From the NCBI GenBank assembly GCA_910585655.1, contig CAJUFW010000027.1, positions 1 to 26,970 of the forward strand: a stretch of DNA of 26,970 bases. The letters run 5' to 3'. Positions 15,879 to 24,498 of this stretch are shown piece by piece. This DNA is from an uncultured Lachnospiraceae bacterium. Its GTDB lineage: Bacteria > Bacillota_A > Clostridia > Lachnospirales > Lachnospiraceae. Position 1 is the first letter of the stretch, and the number at the start of each line of letters is the position of its first letter. The translations under genes were made by a program, and so were the position numbers. The notes below the pieces were generated by a model that ran no database searches, had not been told where the DNA came from, and was given only the letters and a program-made list of their open reading frames with translations.

Positions 15879-17510
15879 TTAGCGCATCAGCCTGATTTTT
15901 TTAAAAATCCGTATCAGGAATGTGCCGTTCGGTACGTTGTAAAGCTCGTCTTCCGTGATGCCTTTTAACAGAATCAGGCAGAGGAAGAACAAAAGCATAC
16001 CGGACAGAATCGAAACCAGTACGGAAAGCGTATTGCTGCCGGAGAGCTTTAGCAGTCCCTGGTAGACAAGCATGATGATCACTCCCATAATCAGGGAAGA
16101 GAGCGCCGGAACGACGACGGATTTGAGCCAGTCGAGGCGAAGGGTGAGATCTCGTTTTAAAACAATCCAGTTTAAAAAAATCACCACAATCGGCAGCACC
16201 AGGTTTCCGATTACCAGAGCGTATGGACCAAGATTGGTAAACTGTAACAGCAGATAAAGGACAACGACGTCAATCAGGATAGCGATACCGCTGTGCAGAA
16301 CCGGAAGCATCATTTTGTGGATGCTTTGGATAATTGTATTAAATAAAATAGAGATAGTATATAACACTACTGCGCAGGAACCGGAGAGCATGATTCCGGC
16401 AGCCAGGTCAGAGCTGTCATGGAACAAAAGCTGGAGGATTGGACCTCCGAGCAGCCCTAAACCGACCATAGACGGAAAGGCAATGATCAGGTTAAATTTC
16501 AGGGCGGCAGAAATTTTTTGGCGTACCTCGGTAGCGGCGCCTACTGCATGGGCGGAAACGATAGCCGGCACCATTGCGGTAGTGACGGCAGAGGTGACGC
16601 CGATTACGATGTTGCACAGTACCAGGTATTTGCTGCTGTAGACACCATAGAGACTGGTATAGGCTTCTTTGGTAAAGCCTTTGCCGGAAAGGATATGGCT
16701 GAACATACTGGCGGCAATCAAGCCGTTGCTGCGGATAAGGATTTGACTTAACGTGACAGGAACAACAGTATACAATAAAATCAGGAACAAATCCCGGTAA
16801 GATTCCGGACGGGTGGTACGGTCGCGACGGAGCTGGCGTCTGACGACAGGGAGGTTGACGACAAAGATAAACAAAATGAAAAGCAGCCCGAAAAATGCCC
16901 CTATCCCCGTACCAAGGACGCCTCCGGCAGCGCCGTAGGCAGCAATTTCTTCAGAAGCGCTATGGGATCGTACCAGGTAATAGGCAGCGGCTACACTGAC
17001 GATTCCGTTGACAAGCTGTTCGATAAGCTGGGAAACCGCCGTCGGCACCATAGTATTTTTCCCTTGAAAAAAGCCCCGCAGAACGCCGAGGATTGCACAG
17101 ATAAAAATAGTAGGCGCCAGTACCCGGAGCGGAATCTGTACACTGGAATTGGCAAAGAGAAGCTTGGAAATCGTCCCTGCCCCAAAATAAACTGCCAGTG
17201 AAAGTACGCCGCCTAAAAAGCCTGCCATCATAAGAGCGCAGCTAAAAGCCTTAAAGGAATTTTTATATTCTCTGCGGGCGCTTCTATCGGCTACCAGCTT
17301 GGATACAGCCATCGGCATCCCGTAAGAAGAAAGAATAAACGCCATGTTGTAGACTTCAAACGCATAATCATAATAACCGATTCCCTCATCTCCTAAAATG
17401 TTGGTCATAGGAATCCGATAAACCAAACCAATGATACGAACGAGTATGGAGGTAAACGCAAGGATCGTTCCCTGCACCAAGAAGTTGCTCTGTCGTCTGG
17501 AAGAACTCAT
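15879..17510 (-). CDS. MOP-superfamily polysaccharide/lipid II flippase (SpoVB/YtgP-like)
   Basis: A 543-residue polytopic protein with about fourteen hydrophobic helices. The start (SNFLVQGTILAFTSILVRIIGLVYRIPMTNILGDEGIGYYDYA) is characteristic of the SpoVB/YtgP branch of the MOP exporters, which includes lipid II flippases and spore-cortex proteins of Firmicutes. MPMAVSKLVADR and FRGFFQGKN-type segments follow (here LRGFFQGKNTMVPTAVSQLIEQ). The start is ATG at 17510-17508: GGAG lies 7 nt upstream, whereas an in-frame TTG at 17516 would sit directly on the GGAG. It is transcribed away from the hybrid kinase gene. Though it lies a few kb from the polysaccharide operon, strand and position make it a separate unit, and its substrate is not evident. 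Confidence 0.85.
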   Translation of the reverse strand: MSSSRRQSNFLVQGTILAFTSILVRIIGLVYRIPMTNILGDEGIGYYDYAFEVYNMAFILSSYGMPMAVSKLVADRSARREYKNSFKAFSCALMMAGFLGGVLSLAVYFGAGTISKLLFANSSVQIPLRVLAPTIFICAILGVLRGFFQGKNTMVPTAVSQLIEQLVNGIVSVAAAYYLVRSHSASEEIAAYGAAGGVLGTGIGAFFGLLFILFIFVVNLPVVRRQLRRDRTTRPESYRDLFLILLYTVVPVTLSQILIRSNGLIAASMFSHILSGKGFTKEAYTSLYGVYSSKYLVLCNIVIGVTSAVTTAMVPAIVSAHAVGAATEVRQKISAALKFNLIIAFPSMVGLGLLGGPILQLLFHDSSDLAAGIMLSGSCAVVLYTISILFNTIIQSIHKMMLPVLHSGIAILIDVVVLYLLLQFTNLGPYALVIGNLVLPIVVIFLNWIVLKRDLTLRLDWLKSVVVPALSSLIMGVIIMLVYQGLLKLSGSNTLSVLVSILSGMLLFFLCLILLKGITEDELYNVPNGTFLIRIFKKIRLMR

Positions 17511-17565
17511 ATACAATCTCCAATCTTGTCAACGAAAAAAGACATTATTTTTTCACATCTTCTAT

Positions 17566-17594
17566 ATAATACTCTGTTTTGACAACATAATCAA
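17566..17594 (-). promoter_or_regulatory. Candidate promoter of the flippase gene
   Basis: On the - strand TTGATT (17594-17589) and TATTAT (17571-17566) are spaced by 17 bp, about 55 bp before the chosen start at 17510. The match is moderate. The region also has other A/T-rich -10-like words. Confidence 0.4.
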
Positions 17595-17617
17595 TATTGA
17601 TTCTAAAATTCTTTCCG

Positions 17618-17646
17618 TTGCAAATCATATAAAACTATGCTATGCT
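17618..17646 (+). promoter_or_regulatory. Candidate promoter of the hybrid histidine kinase gene
   Basis: TTGCAA (17618-17623), a 17-bp spacer and TATGCT (17641-17646) lie about 75 bp upstream of the kinase start. The match to consensus is moderate (4 of 6 in the -10 box). No terminator or other element was recognised in the 210-bp divergent region. Confidence 0.35.
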
Positions 17647-17720
17647 TATTTATATGGGCTTTGATAACGGTATAGTTATAAAAAAATGGAAAAGAACGGC
17701 AAAAGCAGGGAGGGATAGGT

Positions 17721-20700
17721 ATGTACCATTGTAGCATTCGTTTTTATTTGCTGGGAGAGCCGTGTGAGATATTTGAGACAATAAAAGGGATGCCATCATT
17801 GGAACATTTCAGACACGAATTTTTGGAGAGCGACAGGCCAGAGGAAGCATTGGCAGCAGAGGCTGATGTGATTCTGGCTCATTTACAGAATAGGGATGTC
17901 AGAGAAACGATGCAGGCGCTGATAGATGCCAGGGATAAAAGGCAGACAAGACAAAGCGTCAGACTTATTTTACTAATGGAAAAAAATCAGATCGGGCTTT
18001 TACAGGAGTTTTTGGCAGAGGTAGCCGATATCTGGATCTTACCTATGACAGAGGAGGAGGTACGGTTTCGCTTTTTCAGATGGCAGCAGGCAAATCAGGC
18101 GGAAAAGGAGGCTTGGCAGACAAGCCAGTACCTGGAGGCGACCATAGACAATATCCCAAACCTGATCTGGTATAAAGATAAAAACGGAATTCATAAAAAG
18201 GTAAACAACAGCTTTTGCCAGACCGTCAATAAGACCAAACAGCAGGTAGAGGGGCGTGGGCATGCCTATATCTGGGATGTAGAGGAGGACGATCCGGCTT
18301 GTATCGAATCCGAGCGGGAGGTAATGGAGAAGCAGCAGACCTTTGTATCGGAGGAAATCATCAAGGCAGGAGAGGGGCTGCGGACGCTGACCACTTATAA
18401 ATCTCCGCTTTACAATCTGGACGGAAGCGTGATGGGGACGGTCGGTGTCGCGATTGACGTTACCCAGGAACGAGCCTATGAACAGGAGATTGTCAACAAA
18501 AATCAGACCTTGGAGACGATTTTTACTACGATTGACTGCGGTGTGATGCGACATAGCTTAGACGGTTCCCGTGTTCTTAGTATCAATCGGGCAGCGTTAA
18601 AGATTTTAGGCTATGAATCGAAAGAGGAGCTGATGGAGGACGGCTTTTCCCTGATCGCTGCTTCTGTGCTGGAGGAGGATAAGCCGAAGCTGAGACGCTG
18701 TATCCAGACGTTAGAGGAAGAGGGCGACAGCGTTAGCATAGAATACCGCGTTCGGCACAGGAACGGGGATATCCTGCATGTGATGGGAAACATCAAGCTC
18801 TTGCGGGAAAACGGCGAGCTGATTTATCAGCGCTTTTTGTTAGACTGTACCGAACAGAAGCGTCAGGAAAAGAGAAACGAAAGGCGTCAGATGGAGCTGA
18901 TTCAGGCTTTGACGCTGGATTATAACCTGATTTGCTGCTTTGATCCGGAGACCGGGATGGGCAGTCAGCTCCGGGAGGGGGATGACAATGGCATCGGCTT
19001 TCTTCCGCTGTTTGAGGGAGAAATCTCTTTAGAAGAAAGCATGAGGCGTTACATAGGCAGCTATGTTTATGAGGAGGATAAAGAGCTGATGCGGGAGGCT
19101 TCCTCCTTGGAAGTACTGCGTAAAGAACTGGGAGAAAAGCAGCAGTTTTATGTGACTTACCGAATGGTTCAAAACGGCGAGCTGATCTATTTCCAGATGA
19201 AAGTAGTACGAGCCGGCGTATGGGGCAAAAGCTACAGTATTGTGTTAGGGCTGCGTAGTGTAGATGAGGAAACCCGCAAGGAAATGGAACAAAGAAGCCT
19301 TTTGGAAAATGCGTTGCAGCAGGCAAATCGAGCCAACAGGGCAAAGAGTACCTTCTTGTCCAATATGTCACATGATATCCGAACCCCGATGAACGCGATT
19401 GTCGGCTTTACAAACCTGGCGATTTCCCATATCAATAACCGGGAGCAGGTAGAGGAATATTTAAAAAAGATCATGACGTCCGGGAACCATTTGCTTAGCT
19501 TAATCAACGATGTGTTGGATATGAGCCATATTGAGAGCGGTAAGATCCATTTAGAGGAGAAACCATGCAGCTTGCCGGACATTTTACATGGGCTGCACAA
19601 TATTTTGCAGGCGGATATTCATGCCAAGCAGTTGGAGCTGCAGATCGATACGGTAGATATTTTGGACGAGGACATTTATTGCGATAAGCTGCGTCTAAAT
19701 CAGGTATTGCTAAACTTATTGAGCAATGCGGTAAAATATACGGGGGCAGGCGGGATTGTCAGCATCCGTATTACGGAAAAGGGCGGCGCGCCGGAAGGAT
19801 ATGCAAACTATGAGTTTTTGATTAAAGATACCGGTATCGGAATGAGCGAAGAATTTGTAGCGCATATTTTTGAGCCGTTTGAACGGGAGCAGAATGCTAC
19901 GTTAAGCGGAATTGAGGGAACCGGACTGGGGATGGCGATTACAAAAAATATCGTTGATATGATGAACGGTTTTATCGAGGTACACAGTCAGTTAAACGTC
20001 GGTACGGAGATTACGGTTACGTTTCCGTTCCGTCTGTGCGCGGAAGCAAGAGAGCATCAGGAAATTGTTGAATTAAAGGGATGCCGGGCGCTGGTGGTGG
20101 ACGATGATTACAATACATGTGACAGTGTATCCTATATGTTGGGACAGCTTGGACTGCGGGCGGAGTGGACGCTTTCCGGTAAGGAAGCAGTGCTGCGTAC
20201 GCATCAGGCGATTACCAGAGAGGACGATTATGGAGTATATATCATTGACTGGCTGCTGCCGGACGTCAATGGGGTAGAGGTGGCAAGAAGAATCCGTAAG
20301 GAGACAGGCGAAGCAGTGCCGATTGTCATATTGACTGCCTATGACTGGTCGGATATCGAGGAGGAAGCGAGAGAAGCAGGAGTAACTGCTTTTTGTAGCA
20401 AACCGTTGTTCTTATCCGAGCTGCGAAGCTGCTTACAGTCGATTATCAGACCGGAAGAGACGGAGGAAGCAGTTACCAAGGAACCAAAAGTGCTTCATTC
20501 CGGACGTATCCTTTTAGCGGAGGATTTGGAACTAAACCAGGAGATTGCCGTAGCGATTTTAGGCGACGCCGGATTTACGACCGAGGTTGCAGCCAACGGG
20601 CAGATTGCCGTAGAGATGTTGGAAAAATCGGAGCCTGGATATTATCAGCTTGTCCTGATGGATGTACAGATGCCGGTGTTAGACGGCTATGAAGCAACCA

Positions 20701-20879
20701 AGGTGATTCGTAAGCTGCCAAACCGTAAGCTGGCTTCGATTCCGATCATCGCTATGACGGCAAATGCCTTTGAAGAAGACAAACAAGAGGCGCTGCATTG
20801 CGGGATGAACGGGCATATTGCCAAGCCGATTGATATCGGCAAGCTGTTTGAGACATTGGAGCAAGTATTGGAAAAATAA
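17721..20879 (+). CDS. Cytoplasmic hybrid sensor histidine kinase with PAS domains and two receivers
   Basis: A 1052-residue protein with no signal peptide or transmembrane helix. Residues 1-120 resemble a degenerate receiver (ADVILAHL near 48, ADIWILPMTEEEVRFRF near 102-118). PAS domains follow at about 137-250 (TIDNIPNLIWYKDKNG) and 263-380 (FTTIDCGVMRHSLDGSRV), with a third PAS-like stretch at about 392-515. The HisKA H-box is SNMSHDIRTPMNAIVGF with His551. The ATPase domain has NLLSNAVKYT (665-674), KDTGIGM (702-708) and EGTGLGMAI (732-740). Receiver 1 has DDD at 794-796, Asp843, Thr872 and Lys894; receiver 2 has Glu934-Asp935, Asp981, Thr1013 and Lys1035. Both receivers look competent. 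No DNA-binding output domain or neighbouring response regulator is present, so the partner is elsewhere. AGGGAGG is 6 nt before ATG 17721. A strong hairpin follows the stop. Confidence 0.92.
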   Translation: MYHCSIRFYLLGEPCEIFETIKGMPSLEHFRHEFLESDRPEEALAAEADVILAHLQNRDVRETMQALIDARDKRQTRQSVRLILLMEKNQIGLLQEFLAEVADIWILPMTEEEVRFRFFRWQQANQAEKEAWQTSQYLEATIDNIPNLIWYKDKNGIHKKVNNSFCQTVNKTKQQVEGRGHAYIWDVEEDDPACIESEREVMEKQQTFVSEEIIKAGEGLRTLTTYKSPLYNLDGSVMGTVGVAIDVTQERAYEQEIVNKNQTLETIFTTIDCGVMRHSLDGSRVLSINRAALKILGYESKEELMEDGFSLIAASVLEEDKPKLRRCIQTLEEEGDSVSIEYRVRHRNGDILHVMGNIKLLRENGELIYQRFLLDCTEQKRQEKRNERRQMELIQALTLDYNLICCFDPETGMGSQLREGDDNGIGFLPLFEGEISLEESMRRYIGSYVYEEDKELMREASSLEVLRKELGEKQQFYVTYRMVQNGELIYFQMKVVRAGVWGKSYSIVLGLRSVDEETRKEMEQRSLLENALQQANRANRAKSTFLSNMSHDIRTPMNAIVGFTNLAISHINNREQVEEYLKKIMTSGNHLLSLINDVLDMSHIESGKIHLEEKPCSLPDILHGLHNILQADIHAKQLELQIDTVDILDEDIYCDKLRLNQVLLNLLSNAVKYTGAGGIVSIRITEKGGAPEGYANYEFLIKDTGIGMSEEFVAHIFEPFEREQNATLSGIEGTGLGMAITKNIVDMMNGFIEVHSQLNVGTEITVTFPFRLCAEAREHQEIVELKGCRALVVDDDYNTCDSVSYMLGQLGLRAEWTLSGKEAVLRTHQAITREDDYGVYIIDWLLPDVNGVEVARRIRKETGEAVPIVILTAYDWSDIEEEAREAGVTAFCSKPLFLSELRSCLQSIIRPEETEEAVTKEPKVLHSGRILLAEDLELNQEIAVAILGDAGFTTEVAANGQIAVEMLEKSEPGYYQLVLMDVQMPVLDGYEATKVIRKLPNRKLASIPIIAMTANAFEEDKQEALHCGMNGHIAKPIDIGKLFETLEQVLEK

Positions 20880-20887
20880 AGACAAGA

Positions 20888-20932
20888 AAAGGGACTTCCT
20901 GCCAGATAGGATTATCTGCAGGAAGTCCCTTT
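20888..20932. terminator. Bidirectional intrinsic terminator between convergent genes
   Basis: A perfect 15-bp stem pairs AAAGGGACTTCCTGC (20888-20902) with GCAGGAAGTCCCTTT (20918-20932). The inner AGATA/TATCT can extend it past one bulged base. It is 8 nt after the kinase stop and 34 nt from the end of pepC. On the + strand it ends in CCCTTTAT, and on the - strand in CCCTTTTCTT, so it can serve both genes. Confidence 0.85.
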
Positions 20933-20966
20933 ATCATAGGAAAGTTCTCTGGATAGAATGTTTAAT

Positions 20967-22301
20967 TTATGCCAGAGAGCCCATCGGATCCCATGGCTCT
21001 AGCGGGATTGGTTCGGATTCATAGGCAGCCAGAATATCAGGCGTCAGGTATTTTTTGTTGACGACAACCTGATACATATAAGCGTCAAACCAGGCGTCCG
21101 TCATAAGATACATTCCTTTCTTTCCGGCATCCTCGCCCCAACTGTTTTCCACGCACCAGCGAACCGGCTGACCGTCCGCATCCAGATCAACCCCCTGGAA
21201 TACCATGGCGTGCGTCATCAGACTGTTGCCATAGTCAAGCTGTTCTGCCTTGGTCATCGGGAAGGTGGTGTCAAAGAGGGCAGCCAGATCGTAGACATCC
21301 AGATCCATACTGCCGCTGATACGGTTGCTGGACTGTCCGACATCACAGCCAAACCAGACTGGCTCTCCATCCTTCATCTGGGCGATAGCCGCTTTTTTCA
21401 ATTCCTCTATCGGCAGGTTGACATAGCGAACCGGAGTTCCGTCTATGACGTTTCCAAGGAATTTTACCGTGTAGCTGCGCATATACGGTTTGTCTGCGGT
21501 TGGCGCGTTGATAATACTGATGTATTCGCTTAAATCCAAGCCGATGTATTTGGTAAGAAATTCCTGCGGCGTGATATGTTCTTCATGGATAAAGTTATCG
21601 TCCTTATCCCGTACTGCAAAATCAAACGTATCCGGCGGAGTTCCCAGACAGATACAAAGCATCCGGTAGATAACAGACATCATAGAAGTCTTTTCCGCCC
21701 GTAGTTCCTCTATGCTTTTTCCGGCGGCAGCTCCTTTGCGCAGAGTGCAGGCAAATTCACGCAGTTTGGTGGTAATGACCGAGGTCATGTCACGGGTGCT
21801 AGAAGAGCAGGCGCTTTCCGGCATAGCGCTGATAGGAACCACGCCATATTTTTGGATTAAGGAACTGATCATGTCCCACTGTCCGCCGTCTTGAATCGGC
21901 GCTGCTAAAAGATGGGAAATCAGTCGTCCTTCCGTCGGCTCGTCTAGTGTTTCTAAAATACTTTCTAAAAAGTAATTGGATTTTTCCAGCTTATCATAAA
22001 AGCAAGTATAGTTCTGGCTTAACTCAAAATCCTTTAGATTCAGCTTTTGGATCACCTGATAACGCAGGCAGTTGAGCGCAGCGAACATCCAGCAGCGTCC
22101 GCTGGATTTTTGATTGGTGATACCTTTGTGTTTGGTACGGATGGAATATTCATGGATGGTGCTTTGTTTGGCGTCCCAACGGGTAGCCGCCTCCTTCATG
22201 CCATTTGTAGTAACAGCGTTCATCGCGATCTGGTTCGCACGGGAGGAAAGAAAGTCGCATTTTAAGGAGGCAAGCTCCTCTTTGGTGATAGAAATTCCCA
22301 T
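20967..22301 (-). CDS. pepC: Aminopeptidase C (bleomycin hydrolase family, C1B)
   Basis: A 444-residue cytoplasmic cysteine peptidase that removes N-terminal residues from peptides. The papain-type active site is complete. Gln64 and Cys70 lie in TNQKSSGRCWMFAALN, His364 in NSLMTHAMVFQGVD and Asn386 in WCVENSWGEDAG. The N-terminal ISITKEELASLKCDF and the C terminus ending PWDPMGSLA agree with PepC, in which the C-terminal residues reach into the active-site channel of the hexamer. The start is ATG at 22301-22299 with AAAGGAG 10 nt upstream. A longer frame from 22352 would overlap the upstream gene's end. It follows the SMI1/KNR4 gene by 37 nt and is probably co-transcribed with it. Confidence 0.93.
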   Translation of the reverse strand: MGISITKEELASLKCDFLSSRANQIAMNAVTTNGMKEAATRWDAKQSTIHEYSIRTKHKGITNQKSSGRCWMFAALNCLRYQVIQKLNLKDFELSQNYTCFYDKLEKSNYFLESILETLDEPTEGRLISHLLAAPIQDGGQWDMISSLIQKYGVVPISAMPESACSSSTRDMTSVITTKLREFACTLRKGAAAGKSIEELRAEKTSMMSVIYRMLCICLGTPPDTFDFAVRDKDDNFIHEEHITPQEFLTKYIGLDLSEYISIINAPTADKPYMRSYTVKFLGNVIDGTPVRYVNLPIEELKKAAIAQMKDGEPVWFGCDVGQSSNRISGSMDLDVYDLAALFDTTFPMTKAEQLDYGNSLMTHAMVFQGVDLDADGQPVRWCVENSWGEDAGKKGMYLMTDAWFDAYMYQVVVNKKYLTPDILAAYESEPIPLEPWDPMGSLA

Positions 22302-22338
22302 TTGTAAGATACTCCTTTCGATGTTTGGTGGATGGTTT

Positions 22339-23085
22339 TTACTCAAGTTCATTGCCGTTGATGACGACTAATTGCGGATAGTTTCTTTTATGAAGATAGA
22401 GATATAGCTCGTTGCTCTCCGGATTTAAGCAGGTGCCGATGCTTTCGTCAGAGGCTAACTGTTCAAAGTCAATTCCTGCAGTATCCAAGATCTGCCGGAT
22501 TTCCTTCGGATCGGAATAATGCTCTGAGGCATCTTCATATTCATAAGTAGCTTCAAAATACATATGCAGCAGAAACTCTCTGGTGTTTTCCGCGCATTTT
22601 TCAAAGGTGATAAAATCATCCTCCGTACTCATATAGACAGGCGCGTCAGGCTTTCCGGCGAGCAGATCCGAAAGCAGGAAGCCGGCGTTCCACACACCCT
22701 GATTCTCAAACCAGATTAGGGCATAGTTTTTCGTGATCGTATTCCATTGCTCTTGAGGGAGTCTCCATAAGTCAAAGTACCCGTTGTCGGCATATTCCTG
22801 TTCGGTACCGTTTTCGACTGCCTCCTGGAATTCGGATTCCCATTCCTCTAGTTCTTCTTCGATACATTGGTAAGTGGTACAGAGATCTTCCGGAACATTG
22901 ATATGGTGCAGCAGATCGTTGATTGGATCGTCTCCATAAGTAAGCAGAAAGTTCCGATAAACGGCAGGGAGAGTGGCGCCGATCTGTTTTTCTGCCTGTT
23001 CTAAGTATTCCTCCTGAAAAGGATGGTGTTCCGAAGAAAAGAAATCCATGATTTCCGGGAGACTAAGATGATATTGGAATGCCAA
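22339..23085 (-). CDS. SMI1/KNR4 (SUKH) family protein
   Basis: A 248-residue soluble acidic protein. Residues ~20-130 match the SMI1/KNR4 fold: EYLEQAEKQIGATLPAVYRNFLLTYGDD (about 24-51), with the hallmark 'LP..y..fl..ygG' pattern. A later segment, WNTITKNYALIWFENQGVWNAGF, resembles the conserved 'l.i..eNqg.w' element of the family. The remainder (130-248) is rich in Glu/Asp and aromatic residues. Bacterial SUKH proteins include immunity proteins of polymorphic toxins as well as housekeeping scaffolds; no toxin gene is nearby, so no function is assigned. The start is TTG at 23085-23083, supported by AGGAGG 9 nt upstream and a promoter further up; no ATG fits. It is the first gene of a two-gene unit with pepC. 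Confidence 0.8.
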   Translation of the reverse strand: MAFQYHLSLPEIMDFFSSEHHPFQEEYLEQAEKQIGATLPAVYRNFLLTYGDDPINDLLHHINVPEDLCTTYQCIEEELEEWESEFQEAVENGTEQEYADNGYFDLWRLPQEQWNTITKNYALIWFENQGVWNAGFLLSDLLAGKPDAPVYMSTEDDFITFEKCAENTREFLLHMYFEATYEYEDASEHYSDPKEIRQILDTAGIDFEQLASDESIGTCLNPESNELYLYLHKRNYPQLVVINGNELE

Positions 23086-23137
23086 TGCAGCACACCTCCT
23101 AAAATAAATTTTTGTAAAATGGCGTTCGGATACTTTT

Positions 23138-23165
23138 ATTATAACGTTTCTATAAGATTTTGCAA
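23138..23165 (-). promoter_or_regulatory. Promoter of the SMI1/KNR4-pepC unit
   Basis: On the - strand TTGCAA (23165-23160), a 16-bp spacer and a perfect TATAAT (23143-23138) lie about 53 bp before the TTG start at 23085. The AGGAGG ribosome binding site is at 23100-23095. Confidence 0.6.
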
Positions 23166-23205
23166 GTTTGTTTTTCCTCTAACAGAACGTCTTTTCTGAT
23201 TTTAC

Positions 23206-23234
23206 TTGAGGCATTGAAAAAAGTATGCTATACT
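23206..23234 (+). promoter_or_regulatory. Extended -10 promoter of the MoxR-DUF5682 genes
   Basis: TTGAGG (23206-23211), a 17-bp spacer ending TGC, and TATACT (23229-23234) form an extended -10 promoter. Transcription would start near 23241, leaving a leader of about 148 nt before the ATPase start codon. It is divergent from the pepC-unit promoter. Confidence 0.6.
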
Positions 23235-23240
23235 AGGCGC

Positions 23241-23388
23241 AGAGGCAAAGCGGGAAGAGAGGGGAAGTCGATCCGGTTTTGCCGGAGAACCGTCTGTCAG
23301 AGTCAGCCAGGGAAGTAACTTTTTGTTTTCCCGGCGGCAGTACAGACGAAATGGGGAAAAGAAAAGAGAAAGGAAGGGATACATAATC
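23241..23388 (+). promoter_or_regulatory. Structured 5' leader RNA, unidentified (possible riboswitch)
   Basis: The leader can fold into a long interrupted hairpin. CGTCTGT (23291-23297) pairs with ACAGACG (23342-23348). Inside it GCC (23306-23308) pairs with GGC (23333-23335), and GGGAA (23310-23314) with TTCCC (23328-23332). Just upstream, CCGG-TTTTG-CCGG (23273-23285) makes a small hairpin that competes with CGGTT (23274-23278) pairing AACCG (23288-23292). The AACCG segment shares bases with the outer stem, so alternative folds are possible. I could not match it to a known riboswitch class. Confidence 0.4.
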
Positions 23389-24498
23389 ATGCAGGAAAGC
23401 ATTAAACCACCAGTAGAGGTGCGCTATCAGGAAGAGCTTTTGGCGCTGCGTGCCACCGATACAGGCCGTGTGCCGGAAAACTGGAAAATGTCTCCTAAGG
23501 CAGTGAGGACGTTTATCCTGGGTAGTAAAACACCGATTGTTTATGAGGGCAAGGAGTATCACATTGGAAAAAAATATTTCGGCAACGACGCCTTGATTGA
23601 ACGCTGTATTGTGACGCTGGCAGGAAACCGCGGGCTGATGTTGGTCGGAGAGCCTGGGACTGCCAAGACCATGCTCTCGGAGCTTTTGACTGCGGCAATC
23701 AGCGGAGTCAGCACCAACACGATCCAGGGGACGGCAGGTACGACGGAGGATATGATCAAGTATTCCTGGAATTATGCGTTGTTATTGGCAAAGGGACCGA
23801 GTCGGGAGGCGTTGGTTCCGTCTCCGCTGTACGTCGGGATGGAAAAGGGGATTTTAACAAGATTTGAGGAAATTACCAGAACTCCGGCGGAGATCCAGGA
23901 CAGTTTGATCAGTGTATTGAGTGATAAGGTGTTAAACGTGCCGGAATTAGGAGATGAGGGCTTTTTGTTTGCCCGTCCTGGCTTTAACGTGATCGGCACC
24001 GCCAATACAAGAGATAAAGGCGTCAACGAAATGAGTAGCGCGTTAAAGAGACGTTTTAATTTTGAGACGGTTATGCCGGTTCGTGAGGTTTCGATGGAAA
24101 AACAGATCATTTTAAACGAAGTCGGCAAGCTGGCAAAAGAAAGCAATATCAATATGGAGATAGACGAGGACGTAGCGGAATTGCTCGCTTCGACTTATCA
24201 CGAGCTTCGGGAGGGGATCTCCTCCTATGGACATCGGATTGATAAGCCTGCTGCGGTGATGAGTACGGCAGAGGCGGTTTCTGTTTTTTATCAGACGATG
24301 CTGACCGGGTATTATTACGGAGACGGAGCAATGGACGTAAACTGCCTGGTACAGACGTTGGTAGGCGCGATTTCCAAGGAAAATAAAGATGATCTGGAAA
24401 AGGTAAAAGGCTATTTTAGCACGGTCATCAAGGATAAAAGCAACAAAGAGGGTGGATTATGGAAACAATATTACGAAGCGAGGAAATGGCTGAAATAA
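23389..24498 (+). CDS. MoxR-type AAA+ ATPase
   Basis: A 369-residue soluble AAA+ ATPase. Walker A is GEPGTAKT at 87-94 and the Walker B region is ILTRFEEITR (155-164), with Glu160/161. Sensor 1 is VIGTANTRDKGVNEM with Asn206, followed by the arginine-finger segment ALKRRFNFE (219-227). A C-terminal lid with YGHRIDKPA, where the Arg likely serves as sensor 2, follows. These features place it with the MoxR/ChlI-like group, which act as chaperone-type remodelling ATPases with VWA-domain partners. The start is ATG 23389; AGGAAGG lies 11 nt upstream and a longer frame to 23323 runs through the structured leader. The 3' end overlaps the next gene by 40 nt. Its neighbour is a DUF5682 protein, as in other genomes that carry this module. 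Confidence 0.85.
   Translation: MQESIKPPVEVRYQEELLALRATDTGRVPENWKMSPKAVRTFILGSKTPIVYEGKEYHIGKKYFGNDALIERCIVTLAGNRGLMLVGEPGTAKTMLSELLTAAISGVSTNTIQGTAGTTEDMIKYSWNYALLLAKGPSREALVPSPLYVGMEKGILTRFEEITRTPAEIQDSLISVLSDKVLNVPELGDEGFLFARPGFNVIGTANTRDKGVNEMSSALKRRFNFETVMPVREVSMEKQIILNEVGKLAKESNINMEIDEDVAELLASTYHELREGISSYGHRIDKPAAVMSTAEAVSVFYQTMLTGYYYGDGAMDVNCLVQTLVGAISKENKDDLEKVKGYFSTVIKDKSNKEGGLWKQYYEARKWLK

Noticed and set aside
15846..15905. Terminator between the convergent PLD and flippase genes (ATCAG-C-CTGAT followed by Ts).
   Set aside because: The loop would be one base and the element lies in the flippase coding end; no convincing stem was seen in the 33-nt gap.
23241..23388. Cobalamin riboswitch in the MoxR leader (GAGTCAGCCAGG resembles the 3' part of that class).
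   Set aside because: The core GGTG...TCC and the CCCGC/CTGT elements expected upstream are missing, so I only call an unidentified structured leader.
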